Positions 7,561-16,915 of a stretch of DNA of 64,000 nt are shown one piece after another (the first letter of the stretch is position 1; each line of letters begins with the position of its first letter). Both the position numbers and the translations under genes were made by a program. Origin of the DNA: Arthrobacter alpinus (GTDB lineage Bacteria > Actinomycetota > Actinomycetes > Actinomycetales > Micrococcaceae); NCBI RefSeq assembly GCF_001294625.1, contig NZ_CP012677.1, forward strand, positions 3,348,001-3,412,000, written 5' to 3'. A model generated the notes under the pieces. The model searched no databases, was not told the origin of the DNA, and saw only the letters and a program-made list of their open reading frames with translations.

Positions 7561-8832
7561 TCACACGGCGGTGCCGAAGAACGTCTGCACAATGCGTGCC
7601 AGGTGGAAGGGGTCATCCACGCCGCACAGCTCCCGCGCCGAATGCATCGACAGCAGCGGTGTCCCTACATCGACGGTCCGGATGCCCAGCCGTGTGGCCG
7701 TCAGCGGGCCTATCGTGGAGCCGCAGGGAACATCGTTGTTGGAGACAAACTCCTGGTACGGCGCACCCGTCTCATGGCACAGATTAGCCCAGATAGCAGC
7801 CCCCGTCCCGTCCGTGGCATAGCGCTGGTTCGCGTTGATCTTCAGCAGCGGGCCCCCGTTGAGCACGGGCAGGTTCGCCGGGTCGTGGCGGTCGGAATAG
7901 TTCGGGTGCACGGCGTGGCCGGCGTCCGCTGACACGCAGAAGGAGTTGGCGAAGGCACGACGCCGTTCACTCACTGTGGCGCCCAAGCCGTCGGATACCC
8001 GGGTCAAGATGTCTTCAAGGATTGGCCCGCACGCCCCGGAGCGCGACCCCGAACCGATCTCCTCATGGTCAAAGGCTGCCAGGACCGGAATGACCGGGCT
8101 ACCGGTGTCGGCTTTCTCGAGCAGGGCCACGAGTCCGGCGTGCACGGAGGTCAGGTTGTCCATCCGGCCGGCCGCAAAAAACTCATTGCCGGCACCAAAC
8201 ACCTGGCCCGACTGGGTGTCGGCCACCACTATGTCGTAGCCGCCAATGGTGGTTGCGTCCACCCCTGCCCGATCGGCCAAAAGCCCCAGCAGGTCTTCCT
8301 TCCCTGGATGGCCCTGGCCCCAGACCGGGTTCATCTGCGCCTGCTTGCCCAGTTTCAGGCCATCGTTGGCGGCCCTGTCAAGGTGGATGGCCAGCTGGGG
8401 GAAACGCAGCAGCGGCCCGGTGGCCACCAGCGATTGTGTGCCATCGAGGTCCACCAGGCGGCCGGCGAATTGCAGCTCCCGGTCTAGCCAGGAGTTCAGC
8501 AGCGGCCCGCCGTACACTTCAACGCCGGCCTGCAACCAGCCGAACCTGCCGGTGGTGGGCTTGGGCTTGAGCTTGAAGGAGGGGGAGTCCGTATGGGCGC
8601 CTAAAATGTTGAACCCCGTGGTGGCGCTTGCCGATTCCGGCGTGATCCACGCGATGATGGCCCCGTCGCGGATCACAAAGTGCTTGCCGTGCGCCGGCCA
8701 TTCCTGCGTTTCCAACAGCTGGGTGAAGCCTGCCGCGCTGAGCCGGCGGCCGGCCTCGTGGGCGGCGTGGAAACTCGACGGGGAAGCGTCGATGAAGTCA
8801 CGGAGATCCAGGATGTGCTCAACAGAAGTCAT
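7561..8832 (-). CDS. M18 family aspartyl-type aminopeptidase
   Basis: About 423 residues, close to bacterial M18 length. Metal-ligand motifs are present: GAHTDSPSFKLKPKP near residue 80, AFDHEEIGSGSRSGACGP near 250, and VGTPLLSMHSARE near the C-terminus with the last His ligand. It is a two-metal cytosolic exopeptidase removing N-terminal, preferably acidic, residues. The ATG at 8832 is chosen; an in-frame TTG lies at 8844. It is a single-gene unit, convergent with the DUF1345 gene. Confidence 0.93.
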   Translation of the reverse strand: MTSVEHILDLRDFIDASPSSFHAAHEAGRRLSAAGFTQLLETQEWPAHGKHFVIRDGAIIAWITPESASATTGFNILGAHTDSPSFKLKPKPTTGRFGWLQAGVEVYGGPLLNSWLDRELQFAGRLVDLDGTQSLVATGPLLRFPQLAIHLDRAANDGLKLGKQAQMNPVWGQGHPGKEDLLGLLADRAGVDATTIGGYDIVVADTQSGQVFGAGNEFFAAGRMDNLTSVHAGLVALLEKADTGSPVIPVLAAFDHEEIGSGSRSGACGPILEDILTRVSDGLGATVSERRRAFANSFCVSADAGHAVHPNYSDRHDPANLPVLNGGPLLKINANQRYATDGTGAAIWANLCHETGAPYQEFVSNNDVPCGSTIGPLTATRLGIRTVDVGTPLLSMHSARELCGVDDPFHLARIVQTFFGTAV

Positions 8833-8876
8833 ACCCCGATTCAACCATCATCGCCGGGTTCCCGCTGGCGGTGCAG

Positions 8877-9614
8877 TCAGTAGTCGGGGTTGCTGGGCGT
8901 GACCAGGCCAGTTTCGTAGGCGTAAACCACCACCTGAACACGGTCGCGAAGGTGCAGTTTCGTCAGGATCCGTCGCACATGTGTCTTGACCGTCGCCTCG
9001 GAAAGAAACAGTTGGTGGGCGATTTCGGCATTGGAAAGCCCCTGCGAGATGGCCTGCGCCACCTGAAGCTCCCGCGGTGTCAGGTCCTCAAGCAGCGGGT
9101 CGCGCGGCACGGCTGGCCGCAGCGGCTGGGAACGGACAAAGTTCTCCAGCAACAGTTGTGTGATGCGGGGCGCAACCACGGCGTCACCGCTGGCCACCAC
9201 GCGCACGGCGCTGACCAGCTCCTCCGGTGCCACGTCCTTGAGCATGAACGCGCTGGCCCCGGCCTGGAGCCCGGCCAGGGCGTATTCATCCAGGTCGAAG
9301 GTGGTCAGGATGATGACCCTGGCCTCGGAGGCGGAGGCGCTGATCCTGCCGGTGGCTTCAATCCCGTCCATCAGCGGCATTCGCACGTCCATGAGGACCA
9401 CATCCGGTTTCAGGCGTTCGACGGCGGCCAGGGCCTCGATCCCGTTGGCGGACTCCCCCACCACGGTGAGGTCGTCCTCGCCTTCCAGGATCAGTCTGAA
9501 CCCCATGCGCAGCAACGGCTGGTCATCCACGAGCAGAACCTTGATGTTTTCCTCGGTCAAAATACTCTCCCCCGGGTGCTCATTCATTGGACTTACAGTC
9601 ATTGGTTCATTCAC
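8877..9614 (-). CDS. NarL/LuxR-type response regulator
   Basis: Up to 245 residues. The receiver domain starts KVLLVDDQPLLRMGFRLIL, has the phospho-acceptor in DVVLMDVRMPLMDGIEA, and ends with Lys of MLKDV. The C-terminal LuxR helix-turn-helix is LTPRELQVAQAISQGLSNAEIA ... SEATVKTHVRRILTKL. It is the last gene of an ABC-ATPase, permease, kinase, regulator operon, so it likely regulates that transporter. The GTG at 9614 overlaps the kinase stop by 8 bases; a later TTG at 9560 with GGGGGAG ahead of it is also possible. Confidence 0.92.
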   Translation of the reverse strand: MNEPMTVSPMNEHPGESILTEENIKVLLVDDQPLLRMGFRLILEGEDDLTVVGESANGIEALAAVERLKPDVVLMDVRMPLMDGIEATGRISASASEARVIILTTFDLDEYALAGLQAGASAFMLKDVAPEELVSAVRVVASGDAVVAPRITQLLLENFVRSQPLRPAVPRDPLLEDLTPRELQVAQAISQGLSNAEIAHQLFLSEATVKTHVRRILTKLHLRDRVQVVVYAYETGLVTPSNPDY

Positions 9615-10914
9615 GCCCCGCGGCCGGGTGCAACATTACATTGACCGTCCACCCACCGTGGGTGCCGGGCCCGGCGTCGACAGTTCCGGCATAAATTCCA
9701 GCACGCTCCCGCATGCCCATAATCCCCTGCCCCGAGCCCATCGACGCCTCCGTCCCTTGTGCCGGATCAATGGTGCCGTGCCCGTCGTCGGAGATCCGCA
9801 CGGTCACCACACCGTGGTCCGGATCGTGGCCGATAACCACCTGCACACGGGACACCGCCGTCGCATAGCGCAGCACATTGGTCAGCGATTCCTGCACAAT
9901 CCTGTAGATGGTCAGGGCCAGCGTAGGATCCGGGGGTAGCAGCGGCCCCGAATGGGTGACCACCAGCGGCAACCCCGCCTGTCGGAATCCCTCCATCAGC
10001 GCGCTCAGGTCCGTGTGGTCAGGCTGCGGTGCACGCGAATCGTCCTGGCCGTTGTCCTCACGCAACACCCCCAGCACCCGCCGCATGTCAGCCAGCGCCG
10101 TCCGCCCAGTCTGCGAGAGCCGGCCCAGAACCTCCACGGCCTTGTGCGGATCGCGCTTGACCACGACGGCGGCGCCGTCGGCCAGGGCCACCATCACGGT
10201 GAGCGAGTGGGCCACCACGTCGTGCATCTCCCTAGCGATCCTGTTCCGTTCGGCAACGGAAGCCAACTGTGCGTTGCGTATGGCCCACTGCCGCAGTTCC
10301 GCCTCATGCTCACGGCCGCGGCGTACCGACGCGCCAATCCCGACGGCGATCACATTGGATAGCAGTATGACGATGGCCGTGATGATGGAGGTTTCACCGG
10401 CGGTGGGCCCGTAGGTGCTGAGCAATTCCTCGGGGAACTGGTAAAAGAGCAGGGTGTAGGCGAGCAAGGGAATCGAGGCGATGGCGCCCACGACGAAGCT
10501 GAAGACTGTCCCGTACCGAACGCCCACCGCGTAGAGGGCAAACCACAGACCAGTGCCAATGTTGCTGGCGGTAGGGACCAGGGCAATGTTGATGATTTCA
10601 AAGACAGCGATGACGGCTAGGACGGCCAGCGGCCTGTCGCGGCGAAACATGAGCACACCGGCGGATGCCAGGACCAGCACGGTGTGCGATGCGAAATTGG
10701 TCTCGGGATCGGAACTGAGCAAGGTCCCTGAGGCGACCACCAGATAGGCCAGCACCACCGCCACGTCCATGAGACGGGGATGGTGATAGAAATAGTTTCT
10801 GAGAACGCCGCGGCGGCGGGCCGAAAATTCATCGGCCCGCCGCCCGGCGGAGGGTATTTCGGCGGGGTCCGCGGCCGTTCGTTCCGCGGCCCCCGCCTGA
10901 TCATGGGTGCGCAT
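9607..10914 (-). CDS. Two-component sensor histidine kinase (HisKA_3 type)
   Basis: About 435 residues. A cytoplasmic N-terminal tail is followed by five or six membrane segments, then the dimerisation helix with the phosphorylated His (RNRIAREMHDVVAHSLTVMV), an N box (IVQESLTNVLRYA) and a short ATPase with DDGHG and GSGQGIMGMRERAG. It has no large sensing loop, so it probably senses a membrane or transporter state. It partners the overlapping response regulator and follows two ABC-transporter genes. The ATG at 10914 is preferred over an upstream in-frame GTG at 10953. Confidence 0.92.
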   Translation of the reverse strand: MRTHDQAGAAERTAADPAEIPSAGRRADEFSARRRGVLRNYFYHHPRLMDVAVVLAYLVVASGTLLSSDPETNFASHTVLVLASAGVLMFRRDRPLAVLAVIAVFEIINIALVPTASNIGTGLWFALYAVGVRYGTVFSFVVGAIASIPLLAYTLLFYQFPEELLSTYGPTAGETSIITAIVILLSNVIAVGIGASVRRGREHEAELRQWAIRNAQLASVAERNRIAREMHDVVAHSLTVMVALADGAAVVVKRDPHKAVEVLGRLSQTGRTALADMRRVLGVLREDNGQDDSRAPQPDHTDLSALMEGFRQAGLPLVVTHSGPLLPPDPTLALTIYRIVQESLTNVLRYATAVSRVQVVIGHDPDHGVVTVRISDDGHGTIDPAQGTEASMGSGQGIMGMRERAGIYAGTVDAGPGTHGGWTVNVMLHPAAGRE

Positions 10915-10961
10915 CAGTGCGAGCCTAGAAGGCGCCGTCGTGCACGGGCCCACAGACGCTC

Positions 10962-11876
10962 TTAGACGTCACGGGTCTTGAGGGAGATGATGGCAGGGAC
11001 GGCAAGGACAACGATCCAGCCAAGGAAGATCATGCCGCCGGCGAAGGGGCTGATGAATGCCGCCTTGTCACCGATCTCGAGCATGCGCCCACCGGCCACG
11101 CTGGGCGTGTACTGGCCCACGTACTTCCAGAAGTCTCCCGGGACCAGGCCAAGGAGCTGGGTGGCGATTTCCAAAAGGAAAAACAGTCCAACCAAGACGA
11201 TGATGCCGCCGGCGGAGCTTCGGATCAACGTGCCCAGGGAAAGTCCGGCCACAGCCACACCTGCCACATACACGCCGCCCATGAGGATGCTGTAGAGCAC
11301 ACCGTCCATGTGCAATGACATGGTGATCCCGTAGTTGCTCATGATCGGGATGGAGATCAAAAACGTCACAAGCGCTGCCACCAGTGTCAGCATGTAGGAG
11401 ACAACCACCAACACAATGGCCTTGGCAAAGAACACGGGTAGCCGCTTGGGAACCGCTGTCAAAGTGGAACGGATCATGCCGGTGCCAAATTCTGAGGAGA
11501 TCAGCAAAACGGCCAAGGCACCCAGGATCAGCACCCCCAATTGGATTCCGGCGATGGGGGTGCCGTAGATGTTCAGCCCTTCAGCGTTGCCGGCTGCAAT
11601 GGCCTGATCGATTGTCATCTTCGGCGCACTGCTGGGATCGGCACCAGGCACAACGCGCCCGGAATTACCGAATTCCATCATCGAATCGATGATGGTGCCG
11701 CGCAGCCATGCGGCCATGGTCCCCACACCCACCACCGCCAGGAAGGAAAAGGCCAGCAGGAGCTGAGTGGAACGCAGGGAACGGAACTTGATCCATTCGC
11801 TGCGCAAAACGCCGGTGAAGGACAACCCGGTTCCGCTGCTGGCAGCGGGAGGTGCGGGGATCGTCGTCGTGCTCAT
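10962..11876 (-). CDS. ABC transporter permease (ABC-2 type)
   Basis: 304 residues with six membrane segments. The N-terminal region SGTGLSFTGVLRSEWIKFRSLRSTQ is the usual cytoplasmic start of ABC-2 permeases, followed by a large extracellular loop between segments one and two. It begins 2 bases after the ATPase stop and is followed by the kinase and regulator. It probably forms a dimer with two ATPases to export a drug, peptide or lipid; the substrate is unknown. Confidence 0.9.
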   Translation of the reverse strand: MSTTTIPAPPAASSGTGLSFTGVLRSEWIKFRSLRSTQLLLAFSFLAVVGVGTMAAWLRGTIIDSMMEFGNSGRVVPGADPSSAPKMTIDQAIAAGNAEGLNIYGTPIAGIQLGVLILGALAVLLISSEFGTGMIRSTLTAVPKRLPVFFAKAIVLVVVSYMLTLVAALVTFLISIPIMSNYGITMSLHMDGVLYSILMGGVYVAGVAVAGLSLGTLIRSSAGGIIVLVGLFFLLEIATQLLGLVPGDFWKYVGQYTPSVAGGRMLEIGDKAAFISPFAGGMIFLGWIVVLAVPAIISLKTRDV

Positions 11877-11878
11877 CT

Positions 11879-12844
11879 TCAGTGTCCCTTCGTGGCAGCC
11901 GACGCTGCGGCGTCGGCTGCAGCTGGCGAATCTTCGGTGAATTCTTGCGATTGGTACTCCACCGAATCCTTGGTGAGGTCGAAGTACGCTTCTTCCAAGG
12001 AGTTGGACAGCGGCGTCAGCTCGTACACCAGGACCTGGTTCTCCATGGCTAGTGCGCCGATCTGGCGCGAATCCAGGCCGGTCACCTCCAGGGTTTCATT
12101 TTCGGGGCATTCCACAGTGACCCCGGCGCCGGCGAGCAGCGCGCTCAGGCGCGTCACCTCACTGGTGCGGATTCGGGTCTTTTTTTGTTGGCCGCCGGCC
12201 AAGATGGTGGCGATGGGGGCGTCGGCGATGATCTTTCCCCGACCAATCACAATCAAGTGGTCCGCGGTTTGTGCCATCTCGCTCATGAGGTGCGAGGACA
12301 GGAAAATTGTCTTGCCCTGCCCGGCCAGGTGTTTGGCCAGGTTTCGCACCCAGAGCACACCCTCCGGGTCCAGTCCGTTGACCGGCTCGTCAAGGATCAG
12401 GGTCTGGGGGTCGCCCAGCAGGGCCGAGGCGATACCCAGGCGTTGCCCCATGCCCAGGGAGAAGCCGCCAGCCTTCTTCTTGGCGACGGCGGCCAGCCCG
12501 GTCATGTCGATGACCTCGTTGACGCGCTTGGTGGGGATGTTGTGTGTAGCGGCCATGGCCAGCAGGTGGTTGTAGGCGCTGCGAGAGGTATGCACGGCCT
12601 TCGCATCCAGCAGGGCGCCCACCTGGTGGAGGGGATCCTTGTGGTCAGCGTAGCGTTTGCCGTTCACAGTGACTGTGCCTGCCGTGGGCTTGTCCAGCCC
12701 GACAATCATGCGCATGGTGGTCGACTTGCCAGCACCGTTGGGCCCCAAGAAGCCTGTGACCAGCCCGGGGTTGACGGTGAACGTGACACCTCCGACAGCT
12801 ATCTTGGCACCGTAGTGCTTGGCCAGGTTTACTGCCTCAATCAT
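11879..12844 (-). CDS. ABC transporter ATP-binding protein
   Basis: 321 residues from the ATG at 12844 (MIEAVNLAKHYGAK), which has GAGGAT upstream; the open frame extends to 13036 without a start signal. Walker A is GPNGAGKST, the signature is FSLGMGQRLGIASAL, Walker B is TLILDEPVNGLDPEG and the switch His is in SSHLMSE. The C-terminal extension of about 90 residues is typical of drug/antibiotic-export ATPases of the CcmA/DrrA type. First gene of the operon ATPase-permease-kinase-regulator. Confidence 0.94.
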   Translation of the reverse strand: MIEAVNLAKHYGAKIAVGGVTFTVNPGLVTGFLGPNGAGKSTTMRMIVGLDKPTAGTVTVNGKRYADHKDPLHQVGALLDAKAVHTSRSAYNHLLAMAATHNIPTKRVNEVIDMTGLAAVAKKKAGGFSLGMGQRLGIASALLGDPQTLILDEPVNGLDPEGVLWVRNLAKHLAGQGKTIFLSSHLMSEMAQTADHLIVIGRGKIIADAPIATILAGGQQKKTRIRTSEVTRLSALLAGAGVTVECPENETLEVTGLDSRQIGALAMENQVLVYELTPLSNSLEEAYFDLTKDSVEYQSQEFTEDSPAAADAAASAATKGH

Positions 12845-13012
12845 GGGAGATCCTCGTGTGATGGTTCTGCGGCTGCGTCTACTTTTAACTACCGTACGCA
12901 AAACTCGCGTGGTTTTCTTCCATCTCAGGGATGAATCAGGGCCTTTTAGGGGTCGTCCCTTTGGATGACGGGTTGGCCGGCGGCAGTGCGCGCCTACTCG
13001 TAAGATAGGCGG

Positions 13013-13654
13013 ATGAACACCCTCGTCAGGCCACACAGGATCTCCCAGCGCACCCTGTGGGCCGTTTCACTTCCGGCGCTGGCTGTCCTGCTCGCTGGGG
13101 CCCTCACGGTGCGACTCTCCCACAACGTCCCCATCTTCCAGGGCCTGGACAACAGTTGGTACCAGCTCATGCTCGCCTCGCGGACGCCGGGGCTCACTTT
13201 GGCGAACCGGTTGTTGGACTTCCTAGGCAACGCCGGGATGGTCATCTACAGTGTGCTGCTGTTCCTGGTGTTGCTGTTCCGGCACCGGCGCCTGGCGTTC
13301 TTTACCGCCGGGGCCAATCTCGGGGCACTGGGCCTGACCCATCTGATTAAGTTTCTGGTGGCCAGGCCCCGCCCCCTGGACCGTCTTGTCAGCGTTGACT
13401 CCGGTTCATACCCTTCCGGGCATGTCAGTGCCACGGTGGCCGCTATGGTGGCAACGGCCATCGTCCTGGGGAAACTGTGGATGTGGATCAGCGGTGCCAT
13501 TCTCAGTGTCGCCATGATGTACAGCCGAACCTATCTGGGCGCCCACTGGCTCTCCGACACCTTTGCCGGGGCAATTCTGGGCGTGGGTGTCACCTTGTTG
13601 CTGTGGGCTGCGGTGCAGGATAAATGCCTTCAGCGGTATGCAGTTTTGCGCTAG
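13013..13654 (+). CDS. PAP2-family phosphatase, membrane-bound
   Basis: 213 residues with about six membrane segments. The three catalytic motifs of PAP2 enzymes are present: KFLVARPRP near residue 118, YPSGHVS near 139 and SRTYLGAHWLSD near 172 containing the nucleophile-assisting His. Such enzymes remove phosphate from lipids such as phosphatidic acid or undecaprenyl pyrophosphate on the outer membrane face. TAAGAT ends 6 bases before the ATG, so the mRNA may be leaderless. It is divergent from the ABC operon. Confidence 0.9.
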   Translation: MNTLVRPHRISQRTLWAVSLPALAVLLAGALTVRLSHNVPIFQGLDNSWYQLMLASRTPGLTLANRLLDFLGNAGMVIYSVLLFLVLLFRHRRLAFFTAGANLGALGLTHLIKFLVARPRPLDRLVSVDSGSYPSGHVSATVAAMVATAIVLGKLWMWISGAILSVAMMYSRTYLGAHWLSDTFAGAILGVGVTLLLWAAVQDKCLQRYAVLR

Positions 13655-13693
13655 CGGGACGCGTCCGACACCCAGGGGCGTGGTGGCGGTGCA

Positions 13694-13721
13694 CCGGGCC
13701 CGGAGGTTCGTCCGGGCCCGG
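13694..13721. terminator. Hairpin between two convergent genes
   Basis: CCGGGCCCGGA, a six-base loop and TCCGGGCCCGG form an 11-bp perfect GC-rich stem, followed by ATTGTTA on the plus side. It sits between the PAP2 gene and the hydroxyacyl-CoA dehydrogenase gene and can serve both. Confidence 0.65.
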
Positions 13722-13734
13722 ATTGTTACAGCCG

Positions 13735-14601
13735 TCAGGCCTTGTCGCCGTAGCGGTAGAACCCTTCGCCCGTGGCGACGCCCATCTTGCCCTTGTCGAT
13801 GTAGTTTTCCTTCATCCATACGGCAATCTCGCGGTCCTTCGCGGTCCCGTGGGAGAGGATGTTGTAGGCGGTGGACAGGCCTACGACGTCGTAGATCTGG
13901 AACGGTCCCATCGGGGCCCCGGTGCCGATCCGCCATACCTTGTCCACGTCTTCGGGGCTCGCGTAACCGAACGCAGCCAGTTCGGCGGCTGCGTTGAGGA
14001 ACGGCACCAGCAGAGAGTTCAGGACATAGCCGGCCTTTTCCTTGTGTACCTCAATGGGCACCATCCCGATGTTGGCGGCGAAGCTCACCACGGCTTGGAA
14101 CACCTGCGGATCGGTGTCAGCGGTGCCCATGACCTCGGCGGTGTTGAACTTCCAGACTTGGTTGGCGAAGTGGAGGGCAAGGAATTTTTCCGGCCGTCCG
14201 GTGAAGTCCTTCATATCGCTTGGCAGGAGGGTTGAGGAGTTGCTGGCAAAGATGGTCTTTTCGGGGGCCAGGACGGCCAGTTGCTCGTAGGTGGCGCGTT
14301 TGATGTCCAGGACCTCGGGGATGGCTTCGATGACCAGGTCCGCATCCTTGACTGCGTCGGCGAGGTCTGCGGAGCAGGTGATGCGGGCCAGCGCTTCGGC
14401 TGCCTTGGCTTCAGTGCCCCCCGGTACTTCCTTTGCATAGATGCCGGCCAGCCCGGATAGGCGCTGTTGTGCCTTCTCAAGGATTTCCTCGCTGATGTCA
14501 TAGACCGTGACGGCAAACCCGTGGAATGCGGTCTGGAACGCGATTTGTGAGCCCAATACTCCACTGCCCAGGACGGTCACGTTCTGAATGTCAATGCTCA
14601 T
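13735..14601 (-). CDS. 3-hydroxyacyl-CoA / 3-hydroxybutyryl-CoA dehydrogenase
   Basis: 288 residues, the normal length of single-domain enzymes. The NAD-binding Rossmann fold starts VTVLGSGVLGSQIAF with GxGxxG, and DLVIEAIPEVLDIKRATYEQ follows. The catalytic region FLALHFANQVWKFNTAEVMG has the active-site His, and the C-terminal helical domain has AGYVLNSLLVPFLNAA. It oxidises 3-hydroxyacyl-CoA in fatty-acid breakdown or butyrate/polyhydroxybutyrate metabolism. Its ATG overlaps the tetR stop by four bases (ATGA), so the regulator and enzyme are co-transcribed. Confidence 0.92.
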   Translation of the reverse strand: MSIDIQNVTVLGSGVLGSQIAFQTAFHGFAVTVYDISEEILEKAQQRLSGLAGIYAKEVPGGTEAKAAEALARITCSADLADAVKDADLVIEAIPEVLDIKRATYEQLAVLAPEKTIFASNSSTLLPSDMKDFTGRPEKFLALHFANQVWKFNTAEVMGTADTDPQVFQAVVSFAANIGMVPIEVHKEKAGYVLNSLLVPFLNAAAELAAFGYASPEDVDKVWRIGTGAPMGPFQIYDVVGLSTAYNILSHGTAKDREIAVWMKENYIDKGKMGVATGEGFYRYGDKA

Positions 14602-15377
14602 TTTTGTCTTCTTCCATTTTTTATGGTTTGGGCAGTACCTGCACCCAACGGTTCGGCCGCAGATGGCGCGGCCACGCTCAGGGCTAGAAACCCTTGAACA
14701 ATCTGCGCAATTTGTTCGTACAGGTCCGTGCCCGGATCACTGCCCGGATGGGCTCCCGTGGCTGGCTGAACGAGCGTCAGGTGGAGGACGGCGAATACGC
14801 TGCGGGCAGCACGGTCCGCGGCTACCTGGTACGCGTCCCCCTGTTGCAACGATGCCAGTAAAATGCCAGCGATGTGGCCCTCAAGGTTGGAGACCAAGGA
14901 CAGGCCCTCTGCCCTGTGTATATGCTCCGGAGCCCCAAAGAGGAGTTCGCGCTGGTAGATGGCCATGTTGGGCGCATTGCGTGAAGCGGCAGTGACAATC
15001 GGCCCGATAAGTGCGCAGACCTGTGCGAGCGGGCTGGCGGCGCTTCCCACCTCGCGGCACCCCTGCTCAATGGCGCGGCGGAATTCGGCATTGAAGACCA
15101 TCAGAAGCAGCTGGCCTTTTGTTGGTGCGTACCGGAACAAAGTCCCTGTGGCGACGTCCGCACGGTCCGAGATTTCCTGGGTCGTAGCGCCGTCGAAGCC
15201 ACGCTCGTCAAACAGGGCGGCAGCTGCAGCGAGAATCCGGGACCGCTTCTGGAGCATATTCCGCTCGCGACGGCCCATCTTGGCGGCCGACCCTGCGGCT
15301 GCTTCAGACGGCTCCACCGCAGGTGCCAGCACTTGGTCCTGCCCGGGAACCGGGCTGTGGGTTCGTGGCACTGCCAC
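14598..15377 (-). CDS. TetR/AcrR-family regulator
   Basis: 259 residues. After a 40-residue charged lead comes the TetR helix-turn-helix (ILAAAAALFDERGFDGATTQ, then ISDRADVATGTLFRYAPTKG). The C-terminal ligand domain is helical and of no recognised subfamily. The GTG at 15377 has TTAGGAGG immediately upstream. A 20-bp palindrome lies 24 bases further up, as expected for autorepression. Cotranscription with a hydroxyacyl-CoA dehydrogenase suggests an acyl-CoA or related ligand; this is inference. Confidence 0.92.
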   Translation of the reverse strand: MAVPRTHSPVPGQDQVLAPAVEPSEAAAGSAAKMGRRERNMLQKRSRILAAAAALFDERGFDGATTQEISDRADVATGTLFRYAPTKGQLLLMVFNAEFRRAIEQGCREVGSAASPLAQVCALIGPIVTAASRNAPNMAIYQRELLFGAPEHIHRAEGLSLVSNLEGHIAGILLASLQQGDAYQVAADRAARSVFAVLHLTLVQPATGAHPGSDPGTDLYEQIAQIVQGFLALSVAAPSAAEPLGAGTAQTIKNGRRQK

Positions 15378-15400
15378 CGCCTCCTAAGTGAGTGTGTTCA

Positions 15401-15420
15401 TTAATGAGTCTACTCATTAA
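15401..15420. promoter_or_regulatory. Palindromic operator upstream of tetR
   Basis: TTAATGAGTCTACTCATTAA: 9-bp arms around a CT centre, perfect. It lies 24 bases before the tetR start, where a TetR dimer would block transcription of tetR and the hydroxyacyl-CoA dehydrogenase. Confidence 0.8.
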
Positions 15421-15523
15421 AAGCTAATGCACAAGGGAACGCTCTGCAGGATTGTCAGACGGAGTTCACAAGTTGTGAATGCAAGTAGTAATATTCGGGG
15501 CAAGAGTAGTGGCCTCACCGTGG

Positions 15524-16729
15524 TCAGGTGGCTGTGGCGCCCAGGTGTTCACTGGCGGGCAGCGGCCGCGCCGCTGGGACTGTCAGGATTGAGGCCACAA
15601 TGGCGACGGCGATAGCCAGCAGCGCCCAACGGATGGTGATGTGGTCCCCGAGGAAGCCAAGCAACGGCGGGCCAGCCAGGAACGCCACGTAACCGATGGT
15701 GGAGACCACCGAAACCCTGGCGGCAGCACGGGCGGGATCATCAGCGGCGGCGGACATGCCCATCGGGAAGCCCATGGCCGCGCCGGCACCCCAGAGCACC
15801 GCGCCCAGCCCGGCCACCACCATGTTGGGGGCAAGGACAAAGAGGATCAACCCTGCAAGGGCGGCGCCGAGGCTGAAGTACAGCACGGGCACCCGTCCAT
15901 AGCTGTCAATGAAGCTCCCGCCAAAGAACCTGAACAGGGTCATGGAGGCCACGAACACGGCAAACATGACGGCCCCGGCGGCTTCCGTGGCACCCAGCCC
16001 GTCCACGGTGGCTTTGGCAATCCAGTCGTTCGCTGCGCCTTCCGTCAGCGCGGCACCCAGAACCACCAGCCCCACCAGCAAGGTTCGCTTTTCGGTCCAC
16101 GCACTGCGGCTCTTGGCAAGGCTAGCTTGGGGGCCCTGCTTGCGAGCCTGCGCCGCTGGGGCTTCGGGCAGGAACAAGCGTGGCACAAACAGCATCGCCG
16201 CGCTGACTAAGACAACAATGGCGCCCAAGTGCAAGGACATGCTCACATTCACGGCCGACAGTCCGGCGCCCACCAGGGCGCCAATGAGCGCACCACCGCT
16301 GAAGCCGGCATGAAATTGCGGCATGATGGTCCTGCCCAAGTGGCGTTCCACGGCGGCACCCTCAATGTTCTGGGCAACATCCCAGAGGCCGATGCCCACA
16401 CCAAAGAAGACCAGCCCCAGCGCCGTCAACGGAACCGACGCCTGGGCCAAGGCGATCGAGACGAGCAGCCCGCCCGCGGCGGCGGTGAAACCGCCCGTCC
16501 GCACCGTCCTCGACGTGCCGATCCTAGCCACCACGGAACCTGCCAGGGGCAGTGCCACCACCGATCCGACCGCGATGGTCAGCAAAAGCATGCCCATCTC
16601 GCCGGCACTGAGGTCCAGAATCCGGGTGACGGCCGGGATGCGGGCCGCCCAGCTGGCAAACACAAACCCGTTGATGGCGAAAATGGCGAAGGTGGCAATG
16701 GCCGCACGGCTGACCGTTTGCTGGTTCAT
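15524..16729 (-). CDS. MFS transporter
   Basis: 401 residues with twelve membrane segments. The start (AIATFAIFAINGFVFASWAARIPAV) and the GIGLWDVAQNIEGAAVERHLGR stretch resemble the YbjJ/fucose-permease-like branch of the major facilitator superfamily, often annotated as putative sugar or drug efflux proteins. The central cytoplasmic loop falls around residues 190-212. The gene stands alone behind the tetR operon. GTTAG...CTAAC arms at 16766-16782 lie upstream and may be part of its promoter. Substrate unknown. Confidence 0.9.
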   Translation of the reverse strand: MNQQTVSRAAIATFAIFAINGFVFASWAARIPAVTRILDLSAGEMGMLLLTIAVGSVVALPLAGSVVARIGTSRTVRTGGFTAAAGGLLVSIALAQASVPLTALGLVFFGVGIGLWDVAQNIEGAAVERHLGRTIMPQFHAGFSGGALIGALVGAGLSAVNVSMSLHLGAIVVLVSAAMLFVPRLFLPEAPAAQARKQGPQASLAKSRSAWTEKRTLLVGLVVLGAALTEGAANDWIAKATVDGLGATEAAGAVMFAVFVASMTLFRFFGGSFIDSYGRVPVLYFSLGAALAGLILFVLAPNMVVAGLGAVLWGAGAAMGFPMGMSAAADDPARAAARVSVVSTIGYVAFLAGPPLLGFLGDHITIRWALLAIAVAIVASILTVPAARPLPASEHLGATAT

Positions 16730-16915
16730 GGCGGGAGGCTCTTCACTGATGGAGGGAGCGAGAATGTTAGGTCCACTCTAACGGCGGCCGCTCGCCCGTG
16801 TACCTCCATGACTTTCTCGCCGAGGTAGACGGAGCGTGGCGAGTCCGCCGTTTCGCAGCGTCCTCCTCGGCAGCTTTCCGTCTGTCTCAGCAAAGGCTAG
16901 GTTGCCTCAGAACAG

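Noticed and set aside
8871..9644. A 257-codon plus-strand frame opposite the response regulator
   Set aside because: Its translation is low-complexity Gly/His/Gln-rich sequence typical of antisense frames, while the minus strand has intact receiver and LuxR domains.
16766..16782. GTTAG...CTAAC inverted repeat upstream of the MFS gene as an operator
   Set aside because: Arms of only 5 bp, and TAGAGT within it may simply be a promoter element; too weak to claim as an operator.
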